Shown: one piece after another, positions 49,948 to 59,388 of the stretch
How positions within the stretch are numbered: the first letter of the stretch is position 1
Layout: each line of letters begins with the position of its first letter
Assembly: GCA_029203125.1 (NCBI GenBank)
Contig: CP119317.1
Span: 3,720,001-3,784,000 of the forward strand
Reading direction: 5' to 3'
Length of the DNA stretch: 64,000 bases
Source: Candidatus Cohnella colombiensis
Lineage (GTDB): Bacteria; Bacillota; Bacilli; Paenibacillales; Paenibacillaceae
Position numbers and translations under genes: made by a program
Notes under the pieces: generated by a model
Told to the model about the DNA's origin: nothing
Databases searched by the model: none
What the model saw: only the letters and a program-made list of their open reading frames with translations

Positions 49948-51240
49948 GTGTTTGTGAAGCTACAAGAGGAGAAAGTGTTTAAAGATCCTGTACATCATTC
50001 GATATACGTTCAGGATGTGACGATCTGGAATTTGATCAATACGCCAGAGTTCCAACGACTTAGACGAATTCGACAGCTCGGTACAACTTATTTAACCTTT
50101 CATGGGGCAGAACACAGTAGACTCTCTCATTCTTTAGGTGTGTACGAGATTACTCGTAAAATCATCTCACAATTCGAACGTAGCGGTTACACCGACTGGC
50201 CTCAAGAGGAAAGGCTATTGAGCTTATGTGCATCACTGCTTCACGATGTGGGGCATGGACCATTCTCCCATTCGCTTGAACAAATCTTCCACACGGATCA
50301 TGAGGAATGGACGTGCGAGGTAATTCTAGGCGATACGGAAATCAATCGTGTGCTCCGTGAAGTTAGCGATGATTTCCCTGAGAGGGTAGCCTCCGTCATC
50401 CGAAAGACGTACGATAAACCAATTGTCGTAAGTCTAGTGTCGAGTCAGCTGGATGCCGATCGAATGGATTACCTGTTGCGTGATGCCTATTTCACAGGGG
50501 TCAATTACGGGACGTTTGATCTTGATCGGATTTTACGTGTGCTTCGTCCTTATGAAGATAAAATTGTGGTTAAAGAAAGTGGCATGCATGCGGTTGAGGA
50601 TTATTTGGTGTCGCGTTATCAGATGTATTGGCAAGTTTACTTTCATCCGGTGACACGCAGCTCAGAAATTGTACTTCGTCAAATTTTCCGTAGAGCGAAA
50701 GAGCTACACAAAGAAGGTTTCCGCTTCGCCTTTCTTCTTGCTCCAATCAAGCATTTATTAGAAGGAAGTTTGCAGCTGGGTGATTATTTGCGATTGGATG
50801 AATCACTTGTTCAAACGACTTTCAGTGAATGGGCCAATGAGCGCGACACGTTGTTGTCGAGTTTATGCCGTCGTTTCTTGAATCGTCAGCTATACAAATA
50901 TGCGTTATTGGAAGAACAGGATGAAGCATGGTTGGCTGATGCCAGACAGGAATGGCTGCTTTTGGGGCTGAACCCGGACTATCATCTAGAAGTCGACAAT
51001 CCTTTCGATTCTCCTTATGATATCTATAAGCCGGAGCAGAAGCCCGCAGGACGAGAGAAGCCACCAATTCTTCTACTTAACGAGCGGGAGCAGCTTACCG
51101 AAATTTCGGTGAAATCAGACATCATTCGCTCGATTGCGGGTATACAACACGGGAAATACTGTGTGTATTATCCTAAGGATGAATTGCTTCCTTATATAGA
51201 TCGATTGAGCAAAAATACACGTGAAAAATTATCACTATAA
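49948..51240 (+). CDS. HD-domain phosphohydrolase (YwfO-like)
   Basis: A 430-residue HD phosphohydrolase like B. subtilis YwfO and other dNTPase-related proteins. Visible: FKDPVHHSIYVQDVTIWNLI, FQRLRRIRQLGTTYLTFHGAEHSRLSHSLGV, LLHDVGHGPFSHSLE (the HD pair) and QLDADRMDYLLRDAYFTGV. These give the full metal set. Nucleotide hydrolysis is likely; the substrate is unknown. GTG at 49948 is six bases after AGAGGTGG; a longer frame from 49912 has no site. Three Spo0A-like boxes lie just upstream. Confidence 0.9.
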   Translation: MFVKLQEEKVFKDPVHHSIYVQDVTIWNLINTPEFQRLRRIRQLGTTYLTFHGAEHSRLSHSLGVYEITRKIISQFERSGYTDWPQEERLLSLCASLLHDVGHGPFSHSLEQIFHTDHEEWTCEVILGDTEINRVLREVSDDFPERVASVIRKTYDKPIVVSLVSSQLDADRMDYLLRDAYFTGVNYGTFDLDRILRVLRPYEDKIVVKESGMHAVEDYLVSRYQMYWQVYFHPVTRSSEIVLRQIFRRAKELHKEGFRFAFLLAPIKHLLEGSLQLGDYLRLDESLVQTTFSEWANERDTLLSSLCRRFLNRQLYKYALLEEQDEAWLADARQEWLLLGLNPDYHLEVDNPFDSPYDIYKPEQKPAGREKPPILLLNEREQLTEISVKSDIIRSIAGIQHGKYCVYYPKDELLPYIDRLSKNTREKLSL

Positions 51241-51289
51241 TTAGAAGCTATTATATAGAAGAAACACATCAAAGGAGACAACTTTCAAC

Positions 51290-52060
51290 ATGTTAATCGA
51301 CACTCATGCACACTTAGATTCACCGAAGTTCGACAGTGATCGCGATGAAGTCATTGCTCGTGCGCAAGCGGCAGGAATCGACACCATCGTTAATATCGGC
51401 TTCAATCGAGAGACGATTCCAACAACGATGGCATTAGCGGAACAATACCCGTTCATCTATGCGGTCGTTGGTTGGCATCCAACGGATGCAATCGATATGC
51501 GACTTGAAGAGGATTTGGCTTGGATTGAGCAATTGTGCCAGCATCCTAAAGTAGTAGCGATCGGGGAGATCGGACTTGACTATCACTGGGATACGTCACC
51601 GAAGGAAGTGCAGCATATTGTCTTTCGTGAACAAATTAGGTTGGCGAAGCGTCTTAAAAAACCAATTGTTATTCATAATCGTGACGCACATGAAGATATC
51701 GTACGGTTGTTGCGTGAGGAGAATGCGGCTGAGGTTGGGGGAATCATGCATTGCTTCTCTGGAAGCTGGGAAACAGCGAAGTTATGTCTCGATATGAACT
51801 TCCATATTTCTTTCGGCGGTCCGGTCACTTTCAAAAATGCGAGGGTGCCCAAAGAGGTGTTAAAAAACGTTCCCCTGGACCGCTTATTACTGGAGACGGA
51901 TTGCCCATATTTGACTCCTCACCCATATAGAGGGCATAGAAATGAGTCGGCATATGTGCAGCTAGTTGCGGAGAGTGCGGCAGAGATAAAAGGACTCCAA
52001 GTGGACGAAATAGCCAAAATAACGAGCGAAAATGCGAAACGCTGTTTGGGCTTAGGGTGA
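51290..52060 (+). CDS. tatD: TatD-family metal-dependent deoxyribonuclease
   Basis: TIM-barrel hydrolase of the TatD family. 256 residues: MLIDTHAHLDSPKFDSDRDEV (HxH), VVGWHPTDAI, AIGEIGLDYHWDTSPKEVQ (Glu), PIVIHNRDAHEDI, GIMHCFSGSWETAK and LLETDCPYLTPHPYRGHRNE (Asp). All metal ligands are in place. In Bacillus (YabD) it has the same place near yabE and rnmV. ATG at 51290 follows AAAGGAGA. Confidence 0.95.
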   Translation: MLIDTHAHLDSPKFDSDRDEVIARAQAAGIDTIVNIGFNRETIPTTMALAEQYPFIYAVVGWHPTDAIDMRLEEDLAWIEQLCQHPKVVAIGEIGLDYHWDTSPKEVQHIVFREQIRLAKRLKKPIVIHNRDAHEDIVRLLREENAAEVGGIMHCFSGSWETAKLCLDMNFHISFGGPVTFKNARVPKEVLKNVPLDRLLLETDCPYLTPHPYRGHRNESAYVQLVAESAAEIKGLQVDEIAKITSENAKRCLGLG

Positions 52061-52410
52061 GAAAACGGTTAAATAGGGAGTAAAACGGACCTTCAGGCGA
52101 ATAAAAGTTGACTTTCCTCTCTTTTTTCACCTATATTTGCCCATATACCCGTCTAAATGCGTGAATACGTCCAATGCGGGTTCTTTACACCTTTGGTAAG
52201 TAGAGGTTATTATCATGAACAGAAGTTTGAATTTGGCATCCCTTTTCCAGTACGCTTAATCTCCGAATTCGGAGAGCGGGGGACTTCGAGCTGGTCGAAT
52301 GTAAATTCGTACCAGGCGTTCCGAGCAATGATGGCGATTCGTAAAAACAGCCTGCTAATGATCTGGCTTTGAATCGTCTTCGCGAAGCTTCAACATCACC
52401 GTTTGGATGA
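52061..52410. other. Gene-poor region upstream of the riboswitch
   Basis: No convincing gene. There is a promoter-like TTGACT (52107) with TATATT 18 bp further. A GTAGAGG-preceded ATG at 52214 opens only 14 codons (MNRSLNLASLFQYA). A frame from 52157 of 71 codons lacks a ribosome-binding site. The region may be the 5' leader of the riboswitch transcript. Confidence 0.4.
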
Positions 52411-52417
52411 TGACGAT

Positions 52418-52565
52418 CACTTCGCTTGGGGTGAATTACGTTAGTGTTGTTGATGAAGCTCAGGGTAGCTTAACATGACATCATATAGCGAATAGGGCAA
52501 CTCTCTTCGCCCGAACCCGACAGCTAACCTCGCAGGCGTTATAGAGAGAGGTAAACCTCGTGAAG
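52418..52565 (+). promoter_or_regulatory. ydaO/yuaA-type c-di-AMP riboswitch
   Basis: The core CGAACCCGACAGCTAACCTC with GCAGGCGT, followed by ATAGAGAGAGG, is the conserved 3' half of the ydaO motif. The 5' half begins near ATCACTTCGCTTGGGGTGAATT and includes the AAGCTCAGGGTAGCTT hairpin. In this class c-di-AMP binding favours termination. It precedes the cell-wall gene at 52814, the kind of gene this class often controls. Confidence 0.88.
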
Positions 52566-52588
52566 CTCTAATTCCCCTTATATTCATA

Positions 52589-52628
52589 AGCGGAAGCCAC
52601 GAACAGGTCCTCTGTCCATGGCTTTTTG
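52589..52628 (+). terminator. Riboswitch expression-platform terminator
   Basis: AGCCACGAACAG/CTGTCCATGGCT hairpin, then TTTTTGTG, 25 nt past the aptamer; probably formed when c-di-AMP is bound. Confidence 0.8.
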
Positions 52629-52813
52629 TGTTGTAAGAGCGATTTTTGCGTATTCACGATTTATTAATACCTTGTTGAACTGGGCAAGGCGGCAAGTTGA
52701 TTCATGGCCTTTACCGCTTGGCATGAAACAGCTGTCGTAAAAAAATAGGATAGTCGCGTCAGACTAGTTCATGCATGTCAGTCGACGACGGGCTATGAAG
52801 GAGGGACGAGAGT

Positions 52814-53968
52814 ATGGGACCTACTCCGATTGCTGGAGCCCATGATCCACGACCGACCGGCAAGCTTTTCGCACTGCGATGGAAGCATGAGTATTTGCGT
52901 AGAATACTTTTAGGCGCAATTCTCACTTTCTCAATCATCGTTATGTTCATATCGTTGGAGCATCGCGCATCAACGAAGCAAGTATCCATCGTAGAAGACG
53001 GAATTCCATCCGTCATCCAGACAAGGACAACTAATGTCCTTGCATTACTTGAAGAGCAGGAAATCCAGCTTAACGTACATGATCAATTATCGGTATCTAT
53101 GACAGACTCTCTTAAAGATGGAAGTGTCATCGTAATTGATCGCGCTAAAGGGATTACTGTACAAGCCGATGGTCATGAAGAATTAAAATTTACAACTGCG
53201 GATACGGTAGGAGAAGCCGTTGAAGCGCTTAATCTCTCACTTGGCTCAGAGGATCTGATCTCTCCATCCATTTCGACATCTGTCGAAGAAGGGATGAAGG
53301 TTACGGTTACTCGTGTGAAGACAGAGATCATAGAAACGAGTGAACCCATTGGGTTCAGCGTCGTGCAAGAGAAAAATGCTAATCTTGCCGAAGGGAAGCA
53401 GAAAATCGTTACAACAGGACAAGAGGGTATACTCATTCATAAGACTATGAATACGTATAAGAATGGCAAGCTTGTTAGTGAGAAGCTTGTGGAATCTGTT
53501 GTGTCGAAGGAAGCTGTTAATCAAGTTGTAGCTGTCGGTACCAAGAAAGCTCAAGTGTCGATGCTGTCTTATAACGGCAAGCCAACTGCTGTTGAAGCTT
53601 CGGTAGTGAACTTGAATGGGAAGTCAGTGAAAGTAAAGCGGACGTTAAGCAATGTGACGTTGACTGCTTATCATGCTGGTTTTGCATCTACGGGTAAAAA
53701 TAAAGGCGATAAAGGCTACGGTATTACTGCTTCCGGCACAACCGTTGAAGAAGGCCGTACGATTGCAGTAGATCCAGATGTCATTCCGATGGGATGGTGG
53801 GTTTACATCGAGGGAATTGGCTTTAGACGCGCAGAGGATACAGGTAGTGCGATTAAAGGCAAGAAGATCGATGTCTTTTACGAGAGCGAATCGTATGTAA
53901 ACAAATTCGGTAAGAAGCGTGGATATACAGTGTATGTAATTGGGCCTGTTAAGCCGACTGCCAATTAA
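52814..53968 (+). CDS. G5 and 3D domain cell-wall protein (YabE-like)
   Basis: A 384-residue exported protein like YabE and resuscitation-promoting factors of Firmicutes. After a basic stretch a signal anchor (ILLGAILTFSIIVMFISL, residues ~32-50) leads to two DUF348 repeats (~58-165), a G5 domain (~170-245, EPIGFSVVQEKN, GILIHKTMNTYKNGK) and a C-terminal 3D domain with AVDPDVIPMGWWVYIEG and AEDTGSAIKGKKIDVFY, whose three Asp are catalytic. It likely cuts peptidoglycan. Start ATG at 52814 after GAGGGACGAGAG. Under the c-di-AMP riboswitch. Confidence 0.9.
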   Translation: MGPTPIAGAHDPRPTGKLFALRWKHEYLRRILLGAILTFSIIVMFISLEHRASTKQVSIVEDGIPSVIQTRTTNVLALLEEQEIQLNVHDQLSVSMTDSLKDGSVIVIDRAKGITVQADGHEELKFTTADTVGEAVEALNLSLGSEDLISPSISTSVEEGMKVTVTRVKTEIIETSEPIGFSVVQEKNANLAEGKQKIVTTGQEGILIHKTMNTYKNGKLVSEKLVESVVSKEAVNQVVAVGTKKAQVSMLSYNGKPTAVEASVVNLNGKSVKVKRTLSNVTLTAYHAGFASTGKNKGDKGYGITASGTTVEEGRTIAVDPDVIPMGWWVYIEGIGFRRAEDTGSAIKGKKIDVFYESESYVNKFGKKRGYTVYVIGPVKPTAN

Positions 53969-54077
53969 TAAGTTTGGATAAGCCTGTGCCCACGTAATAC
54001 CTGAAGTTTGGGGGATGCCAACCCGTGGGGGCACGTCTTGGTCATAGAAGTGAAACGGGAATAAGCGGTTACTGAAC

Positions 54078-54120
54078 AATCGGGAAGAGGCGATAGATGC
54101 TTCTTCCCGATTTCTGTGTT
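54078..54120 (+). terminator. Terminator after the YabE-like gene
   Basis: AATCGGGAAG (54078-54087) with CTTCCCGATT (54103-54112), then a T-rich tail. A second stem (GTGCCCACG/CGTGGGGGCAC) precedes it. Confidence 0.8.
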
Positions 54121-54221
54121 TACATAAAAGTTGAACTATCGAAGAAACTCGTATAGGCTTGTATTAATATGCAGACGATCTGTCGTCTTCACAATGAATC
54201 GGAGTAGAGGGCTGAATATTG

Positions 54222-54779
54222 ATGATTCAAGAAGTAATTGTCGTGGAAGGCAAGGATGATACGACAGCGATAAAACGCGCGGTAGGCGCAGATACGATTG
54301 AAACAGGCGGTTCGGCTATCGGTGAAGCGGTTATGCGCCGGATCGAGCTAGCGCAGGAGCGGCGTGGTGTCATCATTTTTACAGATCCAGATGCACCGGG
54401 CGAACGAATTCGCAAGCTAGTGGCGGAACGGGTGCCGGGCTGCAAGCATGCATTCTTAACGAAGAGTGAAGCGCGTGGGATGAAGGGGATCGGTGTTGAG
54501 CATGCTTCGGATGAGGCGATCCGAAGAGCTCTGGATAGTGTTCGCAGTCCTCAGCAGGAGGCAGATCGATCGCAAGAAGATGAAATTGAGTGGAGTGACC
54601 TGTTAGACGCTGGACTCATCGTTCACGCCTCCTCTGCGACACGCAGAGAGCGGATGGGCGAGATGCTCGGAATTGGATATGCGAATGGCAAGCAATTTCA
54701 CAAAAGATGTCTCATGTTCCGAATTACGCGTACGGAATTTTTAACAGCGTTGGAACAACTGGAGCGGGAAGGGCTGTAA
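54222..54779 (+). CDS. rnmV: Ribonuclease M5
   Basis: Toprim nuclease that matures 5S rRNA. 185 residues: MIQEVIVVEGKDDTTAIKRAV (Toprim Glu), GVIIFTDPDAPGERIRKL (DxD), HAFLTKSEARGMKGIGVEHA, and a C-terminal domain RERMGEMLGIGYANGKQFHKRC. Start taken at ATG 54222; a TTG just before is equally well placed after GAGTAGAGGG. It lies before rsmA as in Bacillus. Its 5S substrate occurs twice in this window. Confidence 0.95.
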   Translation: MIQEVIVVEGKDDTTAIKRAVGADTIETGGSAIGEAVMRRIELAQERRGVIIFTDPDAPGERIRKLVAERVPGCKHAFLTKSEARGMKGIGVEHASDEAIRRALDSVRSPQQEADRSQEDEIEWSDLLDAGLIVHASSATRRERMGEMLGIGYANGKQFHKRCLMFRITRTEFLTALEQLEREGL

Positions 54780-54854
54780 ATTCAATTGATAAATAAGAAA
54801 CCAGGTAAGTACAGTGAACATAGATCGTTCACAGAGCGTTCAAGGAAGTCAGCA

Positions 54855-55796
54855 ATGGGGAAGCCTAACACGTCGAATCGCAAGCCATCTAATCGTTCTG
54901 CTAATCATGATGGAGATGGTATTGCCTCTTCAAGCCGTACGAAGGAAATCATTCGCAAGCATCATTTTACGTTTAAGAAAAGCTTAGGGCAAAATTTCTT
55001 AATCGATCATTCGGTGCTTGATCAAATTATTGCCGCTGCCGAACTCGATAGCACAAGTGGTGCGCTTGAGGTTGGACCAGGCATTGGCGCATTAACCGAG
55101 AAGCTTGCTGAGGCAGCAGGTAAGGTGGCTGCGCTTGAGATTGATCGGAGACTCATTCCCATTCTTAGTGAGGTGATGGAGCCCCACCCGCATGTGAATG
55201 TCATCCTCGCAGATGTGCTAAAGACAGATTTAAAACAGCTTTGGGCAGAGCAGTTCACTGGTTGCAGCAAAGTAAGTGTCGTGGCGAATTTGCCTTACTA
55301 TGTCACTACCCCGATCATTATGAAGTTGTTAGAGGAGCAATTACCGCTAGAAAATATTGTTGTCATGGTGCAACGAGAAGTTGCCGAGCGAATGGCGGCT
55401 TCACCTGGAGGCAAGCAGTTCGGTAGCCTCAGCATCGCTGTGCAATATTACTGTGAGCCCGAGCTCGTCTGTGTCGTACCTGGAGGGGCCTTTATACCGC
55501 CACCTAATGTAGAATCAGCCGTCATCAAGCTTAAGCGCAGGCAGAAGCCTGCTGTAGACGTTACAGATGAGGCAAAATTCTTTCATGTTGTACAGACGGC
55601 CTTCTCTCAGCGACGTAAGACTTTGGCCAATAACTTATCCGCACTATCGGGTAAGGACCGCAAAGGCGAGCTTTCTGAGCTGTTGATCGCTTGCGAGGTA
55701 CAGCCTGAACGCCGTGCAGAGACATTATCGCTACAGGAGTTCGCACGCGTTACAGAAGCGCTCGAAGCTAAGGGCATGTTGAACGTGTCTCATTAA
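54855..55796 (+). CDS. rsmA: 16S rRNA A1518/A1519 dimethyltransferase
   Basis: KsgA-family enzyme dimethylating two adenosines near the 3' end of 16S rRNA. From ATG at 54855, six bases after AAGGAAG, 313 residues. Motifs: KKSLGQNFLIDHSVL, ALEVGPGIGALTEKL (SAM), ALEIDRRLIPIL and VVANLPYYVTTPIIMKLL (NLPY). About 25 N-terminal residues (NTSNRKPSNRSANHDGDG) are low-complexity and lie outside the fold. A TTG start 23 codons earlier is possible. Confidence 0.95.
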   Translation: MGKPNTSNRKPSNRSANHDGDGIASSSRTKEIIRKHHFTFKKSLGQNFLIDHSVLDQIIAAAELDSTSGALEVGPGIGALTEKLAEAAGKVAALEIDRRLIPILSEVMEPHPHVNVILADVLKTDLKQLWAEQFTGCSKVSVVANLPYYVTTPIIMKLLEEQLPLENIVVMVQREVAERMAASPGGKQFGSLSIAVQYYCEPELVCVVPGGAFIPPPNVESAVIKLKRRQKPAVDVTDEAKFFHVVQTAFSQRRKTLANNLSALSGKDRKGELSELLIACEVQPERRAETLSLQEFARVTEALEAKGMLNVSH

Positions 55797-55875
55797 TAAT
55801 GCTCGGCGTTGTTTACAGGGACGCGCACCATGCCCACCTTAACTCCATACGATGGAGAAAGAGGTGATTGGCCTA

Positions 55876-56754
55876 ATGGAGCAGGGGGATTTGGTCGTCC
55901 GCAAATCGTACGGCGGGGATGTGCTATTCCGAATCGCGGCTATAGCCGGACATCAAGCTGTCCTGAGGGGGGCGGATTATCGATTGTTGGCAGACTCGCC
56001 GTGGAGTGATCTTCGCAAGGTGAAAGATCCGGACGAGCTTGGAGGCTCGCGCCAGGCACGTGTTCATGCGACGGAATCGATAAGACATATGAACGAGCTT
56101 CGCAACGAGCAATTAGGGGTTGCGCGGATGTCGATGCATCCAGGTGATCGACGGCAGGAATTTTTTGAGCTGCCGGGCAAGGTGCTACATCTGGATGGTG
56201 ATGGTAATTATTTAAATAAGAGTATGCAAGTGTACAATCAGTTACATGTGCCGTCAGAAGGGGTACACTGCCATGAGTCACAGATGGCACCAGTGTTAGC
56301 GAGGTTGCTTCCCCAAATTAATCCAGACATTGTCGTCATAACAGGGCATGATGGTCTTCTTAAAAATAAAGATGACTTACAGCATCTAGGAAGCTATAAA
56401 AACTCATTGAACTTCGTGCAAGCAGTGAAGGTCGCTAGAGAATATGAGCGCAATCGGGATTCGCTTATCATTGTCGCAGGCGCATGTCAGTCACACTTTG
56501 AAGCGTTGCTTCAATCCGGTGCAAATTTCGCAAGCTCCCCTGGGCGAATCATGATCCACGCGCTTGATCCTGTCTATGCGGCTGTACGCGCTTCGTTTAC
56601 CCCATTTCGTGAGACGATCAACATTGCAGATGTGATCTCGCATACGATTAGCGGAAAGCATGGGGTGGGTGGCATAGAGACGATGGGGAAATATCGAGTA
56701 GGTGTACCACAACTGAAACCGGTAAATACAAGTAAAAATGTGAATATTGTGTGA
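55876..56754 (+). CDS. yabG: Sporulation protease YabG
   Basis: Sporulation-specific cysteine-type protease that processes spore coat proteins. 292 residues from ATG at 55876 (MEQGDLVVRKSYGGDVLFRI), nine bases after AGAGGTG; an upstream ATG has no site. Typical parts: GKVLHLDGDGNYLNKSMQVY, PDIVVITGHDGLL, IIVAGACQSHFEALLQSGANFASSPGRIMIHALDPVY, with conserved His and Cys residues. Located between rsmA and veg, as in Bacillus. Confidence 0.93.
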   Translation: MEQGDLVVRKSYGGDVLFRIAAIAGHQAVLRGADYRLLADSPWSDLRKVKDPDELGGSRQARVHATESIRHMNELRNEQLGVARMSMHPGDRRQEFFELPGKVLHLDGDGNYLNKSMQVYNQLHVPSEGVHCHESQMAPVLARLLPQINPDIVVITGHDGLLKNKDDLQHLGSYKNSLNFVQAVKVAREYERNRDSLIIVAGACQSHFEALLQSGANFASSPGRIMIHALDPVYAAVRASFTPFRETINIADVISHTISGKHGVGGIETMGKYRVGVPQLKPVNTSKNVNIV

Positions 56755-56806
56755 CAATAAAATGGGGTTGTCTAGAAAACCTTGTAATACCCGCGTAAAA
56801 TGACCG

Positions 56807-56876
56807 TTGACAGAAAAAGCTTCTCGTTGATATAATATTCTATTTATTTGACACCTCCCCTGTTATTAGTTATAAT
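56807..56876 (+). promoter_or_regulatory. Tandem consensus promoters of veg
   Basis: P1: TTGACA 56807-56812, 18-bp spacer, TATAAT 56831-56836. P2: TTGACA 56848-56853, 17-bp spacer, TATAAT 56871-56876. All four hexamers are perfect. Confidence 0.92.
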
Positions 56877-56903
56877 TTACAGGGAAAGAGGTGGTAGTGG
56901 AAC

Positions 56904-57179
56904 ATGGCTAAGAACGCGCTTCTAGACATTAAGCGAAGCCTGGAGCCGCACGTCGGATCCAAGATCATGCTCCGCGCCAATGGTGGACGCCGAAAAACCA
57001 TCGAACGCACTGGAGTGTTGGAAGAAATCTATCCATCGGTGTTTATCGTTAAGCTCGATCAAGAGCAGCACGCATTCAAACGGGTGTCATACAGCTATGC
57101 TGATATCTTGACAGAATCCGTTGAAGTGATGCTGTGTAATGACGAGGGTCAAGTCCGCATCAACTATTTACCGAACTAA
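56904..57179 (+). CDS. veg: Veg protein
   Basis: A 91-residue conserved Firmicute protein, strongly expressed and linked to biofilm gene control through SinR in Bacillus. Recognised from [47 protein letters not shown], the SH3-like core, ending [15 protein letters not shown] at 56904 after AAAGAGGTGG. Two perfect promoters lie immediately upstream, matching its known abundance. Confidence 0.95.
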   Translation: MAKNALLDIKRSLEPHVGSKIMLRANGGRRKTIERTGVLEEIYPSVFIVKLDQEQHAFKRVSYSYADILTESVEVMLCNDEGQVRINYLPN

Positions 57180-57187
57180 ACAGGTTA

Positions 57188-57236
57188 TTGCACGGGCAGC
57201 AGCTCGCTTTTTAAAGCGAAGCGGCTGCCCGTTTTG
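57188..57236 (+). terminator. Terminator after veg
   Basis: ACGGGCAGC/GCTGCCCGT outer stem with an inner CGCTT/AAGCG hairpin, then TTTTG. Confidence 0.85.
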
Positions 57237-57309
57237 CATGCTTCAAGACGTGTTGGGCATTCTAAGGGTGCGCTAGCTAAGCGTCAAATAACGCGAAGGA
57301 GGCGATCAT

Positions 57310-57495
57310 ATGAGCCGAAGAAGACGAAGCACGATGTCGGAGGAGTTCAAGGCAGAAATTGCAAAGGATCTTGGGTTTTATGATATTGTACAGCAGGAAG
57401 GCTGGGGTGGAATTCGCACGAAAGACGCAGGCAACATGGTAAAGCGAGCAATTCAAATTGCAGAACAAGCGATCTCCAAAAATCCACAAGCTTAA
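57310..57495 (+). CDS. sspF: Small acid-soluble spore protein SspF
   Basis: A 61-residue alpha/beta-type spore protein, [20 protein letters not shown], then [33 protein letters not shown]. The [18 protein letters not shown] block is the DNA-binding signature. Forespore-specific in Bacillus and located between veg and ispE there too. ATG at 57310 after GAAGGAGGCG. Confidence 0.95.
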   Translation: MSRRRRSTMSEEFKAEIAKDLGFYDIVQQEGWGGIRTKDAGNMVKRAIQIAEQAISKNPQA

Positions 57496-57577
57496 GAATC
57501 ACCTTAGAAGTCGAATATGCCGTTAAGTGGCGATTCGGCTTCTTATTTTGTTATAATAAGTAAAGGTGATAATGCAG

Positions 57578-58432
57578 ATGAAAATCTATGAGAAAGCACC
57601 AGCTAAGATTAATTTGCTGCTGGACGTATTACGCAAGCGTGATGATGGCTTTCATGAGGTAGAGATGATCATGACGATGGTCGACCTTGCCGATCGTCTT
57701 GAGATGGAGGAATTACCTCGTGATCAGATCGTACTTACGAGCCAGGTAGGATTTATCCCGCTGGATGAAAAGAACTTGGCCTTTCAAGCGGCTAAGCTTA
57801 TTAAAGAGCGTTACAGCGTAAAGCGGGGCGTCTATATTCATCTGGATAAGCAGATTCCAGTAGCAGCCGGACTGGCAGGCGGGAGCAGCGATGCAGCAGC
57901 CACGCTTAAAGGCTTGAATCGTCTTTGGGATTTGCAGCTCAGCACAGCGGAGCTTGAGAAGTTAGGAGCGGAGCTTGGATCGGATGTGCCGTTCTGTGTT
58001 CGTGGAGGTACTGCGATCGCTAGAGGACGCGGTGAACAACTGGAGAGCATATCTTCACCGCCGCAATGCTGGGTCATCTTAGCGAAGCCACCGATTAACG
58101 TATCGACTGCAGATGTTTATGGTAAATTTCGTGTGAGTGAACTTAAAGCGCATCCTTCCATTACGAATATGCGATCGGCGATTGAACGCCAATCGTTCTC
58201 TGATATCTGTTCGACGTTAGGTAACGTGCTTGAAACAGTCACACTTGATCGATATCCAGAGGTTCGACAAGTGAAGGATTGTATGGTGAAGCTTGGAGCT
58301 GATGGTGTACTCATGTCAGGCAGCGGTCCGACTGTATTCGGTCTTGTTTCCAAGGAAGCGAAGGTTTCAAAAATATATAATGGACTCAGAGGCTTCTGCA
58401 AAGAGGTGTTCGTTGTAAGGATGCTTACATAA
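57578..58432 (+). CDS. ispE: 4-diphosphocytidyl-2-C-methyl-D-erythritol kinase
   Basis: GHMP kinase of the non-mevalonate isoprenoid pathway. 284 residues from ATG at 57578: [49 protein letters not shown] (ATP loop), [20 protein letters not shown] and [15 protein letters not shown]. Other starts (GTG 57566, ATG 57572) lie closer to the AAAGGTG site. Follows sspF after a hairpin. Confidence 0.95.
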   Translation: MKIYEKAPAKINLLLDVLRKRDDGFHEVEMIMTMVDLADRLEMEELPRDQIVLTSQVGFIPLDEKNLAFQAAKLIKERYSVKRGVYIHLDKQIPVAAGLAGGSSDAAATLKGLNRLWDLQLSTAELEKLGAELGSDVPFCVRGGTAIARGRGEQLESISSPPQCWVILAKPPINVSTADVYGKFRVSELKAHPSITNMRSAIERQSFSDICSTLGNVLETVTLDRYPEVRQVKDCMVKLGADGVLMSGSGPTVFGLVSKEAKVSKIYNGLRGFCKEVFVVRMLT

Positions 58433-58533
58433 ATCCGAATATTTAAAAGACGTGGAGCTCACTTTGTTGCTCAAAACCGTATAAAAATGTTATGATTGCA
58501 AAATAACATTCGGATTTGGACGGAGTGAGATCT

Positions 58534-59373
58534 GTGAAAAAGTTGAAGCGCAGCGCACGGCTCGTTGAAATGACACAATATTTATTAGCACGTCCACATA
58601 CGTTGATTTCTTTGACCGCATTCGCAGATCGTTATCAATCTGCGAAATCCTCAATTAGCGAAGATTTGGCGATTATTAAAGAAGTGTTTGCTGATGAGGG
58701 AATCGGTGATCTAAGTACACATGCAGGTGCTGCTGGAGGCGTTCGTTTTGTGCCTCAGTGTCGGAAAGATGTTGCACTTCAACAAATCAAGTCCATTATA
58801 AGCGAGCTGCAGCAACCGGATCGATTGCTTCCCGGTGGCTACTTGTACATGACGGACTTGCTCGGACAGCCTGGCATGATGCAAGAGGTTGGCCGGATGT
58901 TCGCTTCTGCATTCGCAGATCGGAATATTGATGTCATTATGACGGTGGAGACCAAGGGGATTCCGCTTGCTCATGCGACAGCAGCATTTCTAAATCTGCC
59001 TGTCGTCATTGTGCGTAGAGATCATAAAGTGACAGAGGGTTCAGCTGTAAGCATTAATTACGTATCCGGCTCAACGAAGCGAATTCAGACCATGTCTTTA
59101 GCGCGTCGGGCGCTGAAGGAAGAATCTCGCGTACTTATCATCGATGACTTTATGAAAGCAGGGGGCACCATTCAAGGGATGGTAGATCTCCTTCATGAGT
59201 TTCGAGCTGTTGTCGCGGGTGTCGGTGTGTTCGTAGAGTCAGGAGAGATAGAGCACGAGGAACGATTGCTACAGGATTATGTATCGCTCGCACGGTTAAC
59301 AGAAGTCGATTTGAAATCTCGGCACATTACGATTCAGCCTGGTAACTTTTTTGACTTGTCAGAGAGCATATAA
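58534..59373 (+). CDS. purR: Purine operon repressor PurR
   Basis: Repressor of purine genes that responds to PRPP and (p)ppGpp. 279 residues from GTG at 58534: a winged-helix domain (KRSARLVEMTQYLLARPHTLISL, SISEDLAIIKEVF) and a phosphoribosyltransferase-like domain with VETKGIPLAHATAAFL and the PRPP loop VLIIDDFMKAGGTIQGM. The GTG lies after GGAGTGA. Group ispE-purR-ridA as in Bacillus. Confidence 0.95.
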   Translation: MKKLKRSARLVEMTQYLLARPHTLISLTAFADRYQSAKSSISEDLAIIKEVFADEGIGDLSTHAGAAGGVRFVPQCRKDVALQQIKSIISELQQPDRLLPGGYLYMTDLLGQPGMMQEVGRMFASAFADRNIDVIMTVETKGIPLAHATAAFLNLPVVIVRRDHKVTEGSAVSINYVSGSTKRIQTMSLARRALKEESRVLIIDDFMKAGGTIQGMVDLLHEFRAVVAGVGVFVESGEIEHEERLLQDYVSLARLTEVDLKSRHITIQPGNFFDLSESI

Positions 59374-59388
59374 GAGGGAGGAAAAGTG

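Noticed and set aside
52157..52372. A 71-codon frame (MREYVQCGFF...) upstream of the riboswitch
   Set aside because: No ribosome-binding site, no recognisable pattern and it lies in a leader region.
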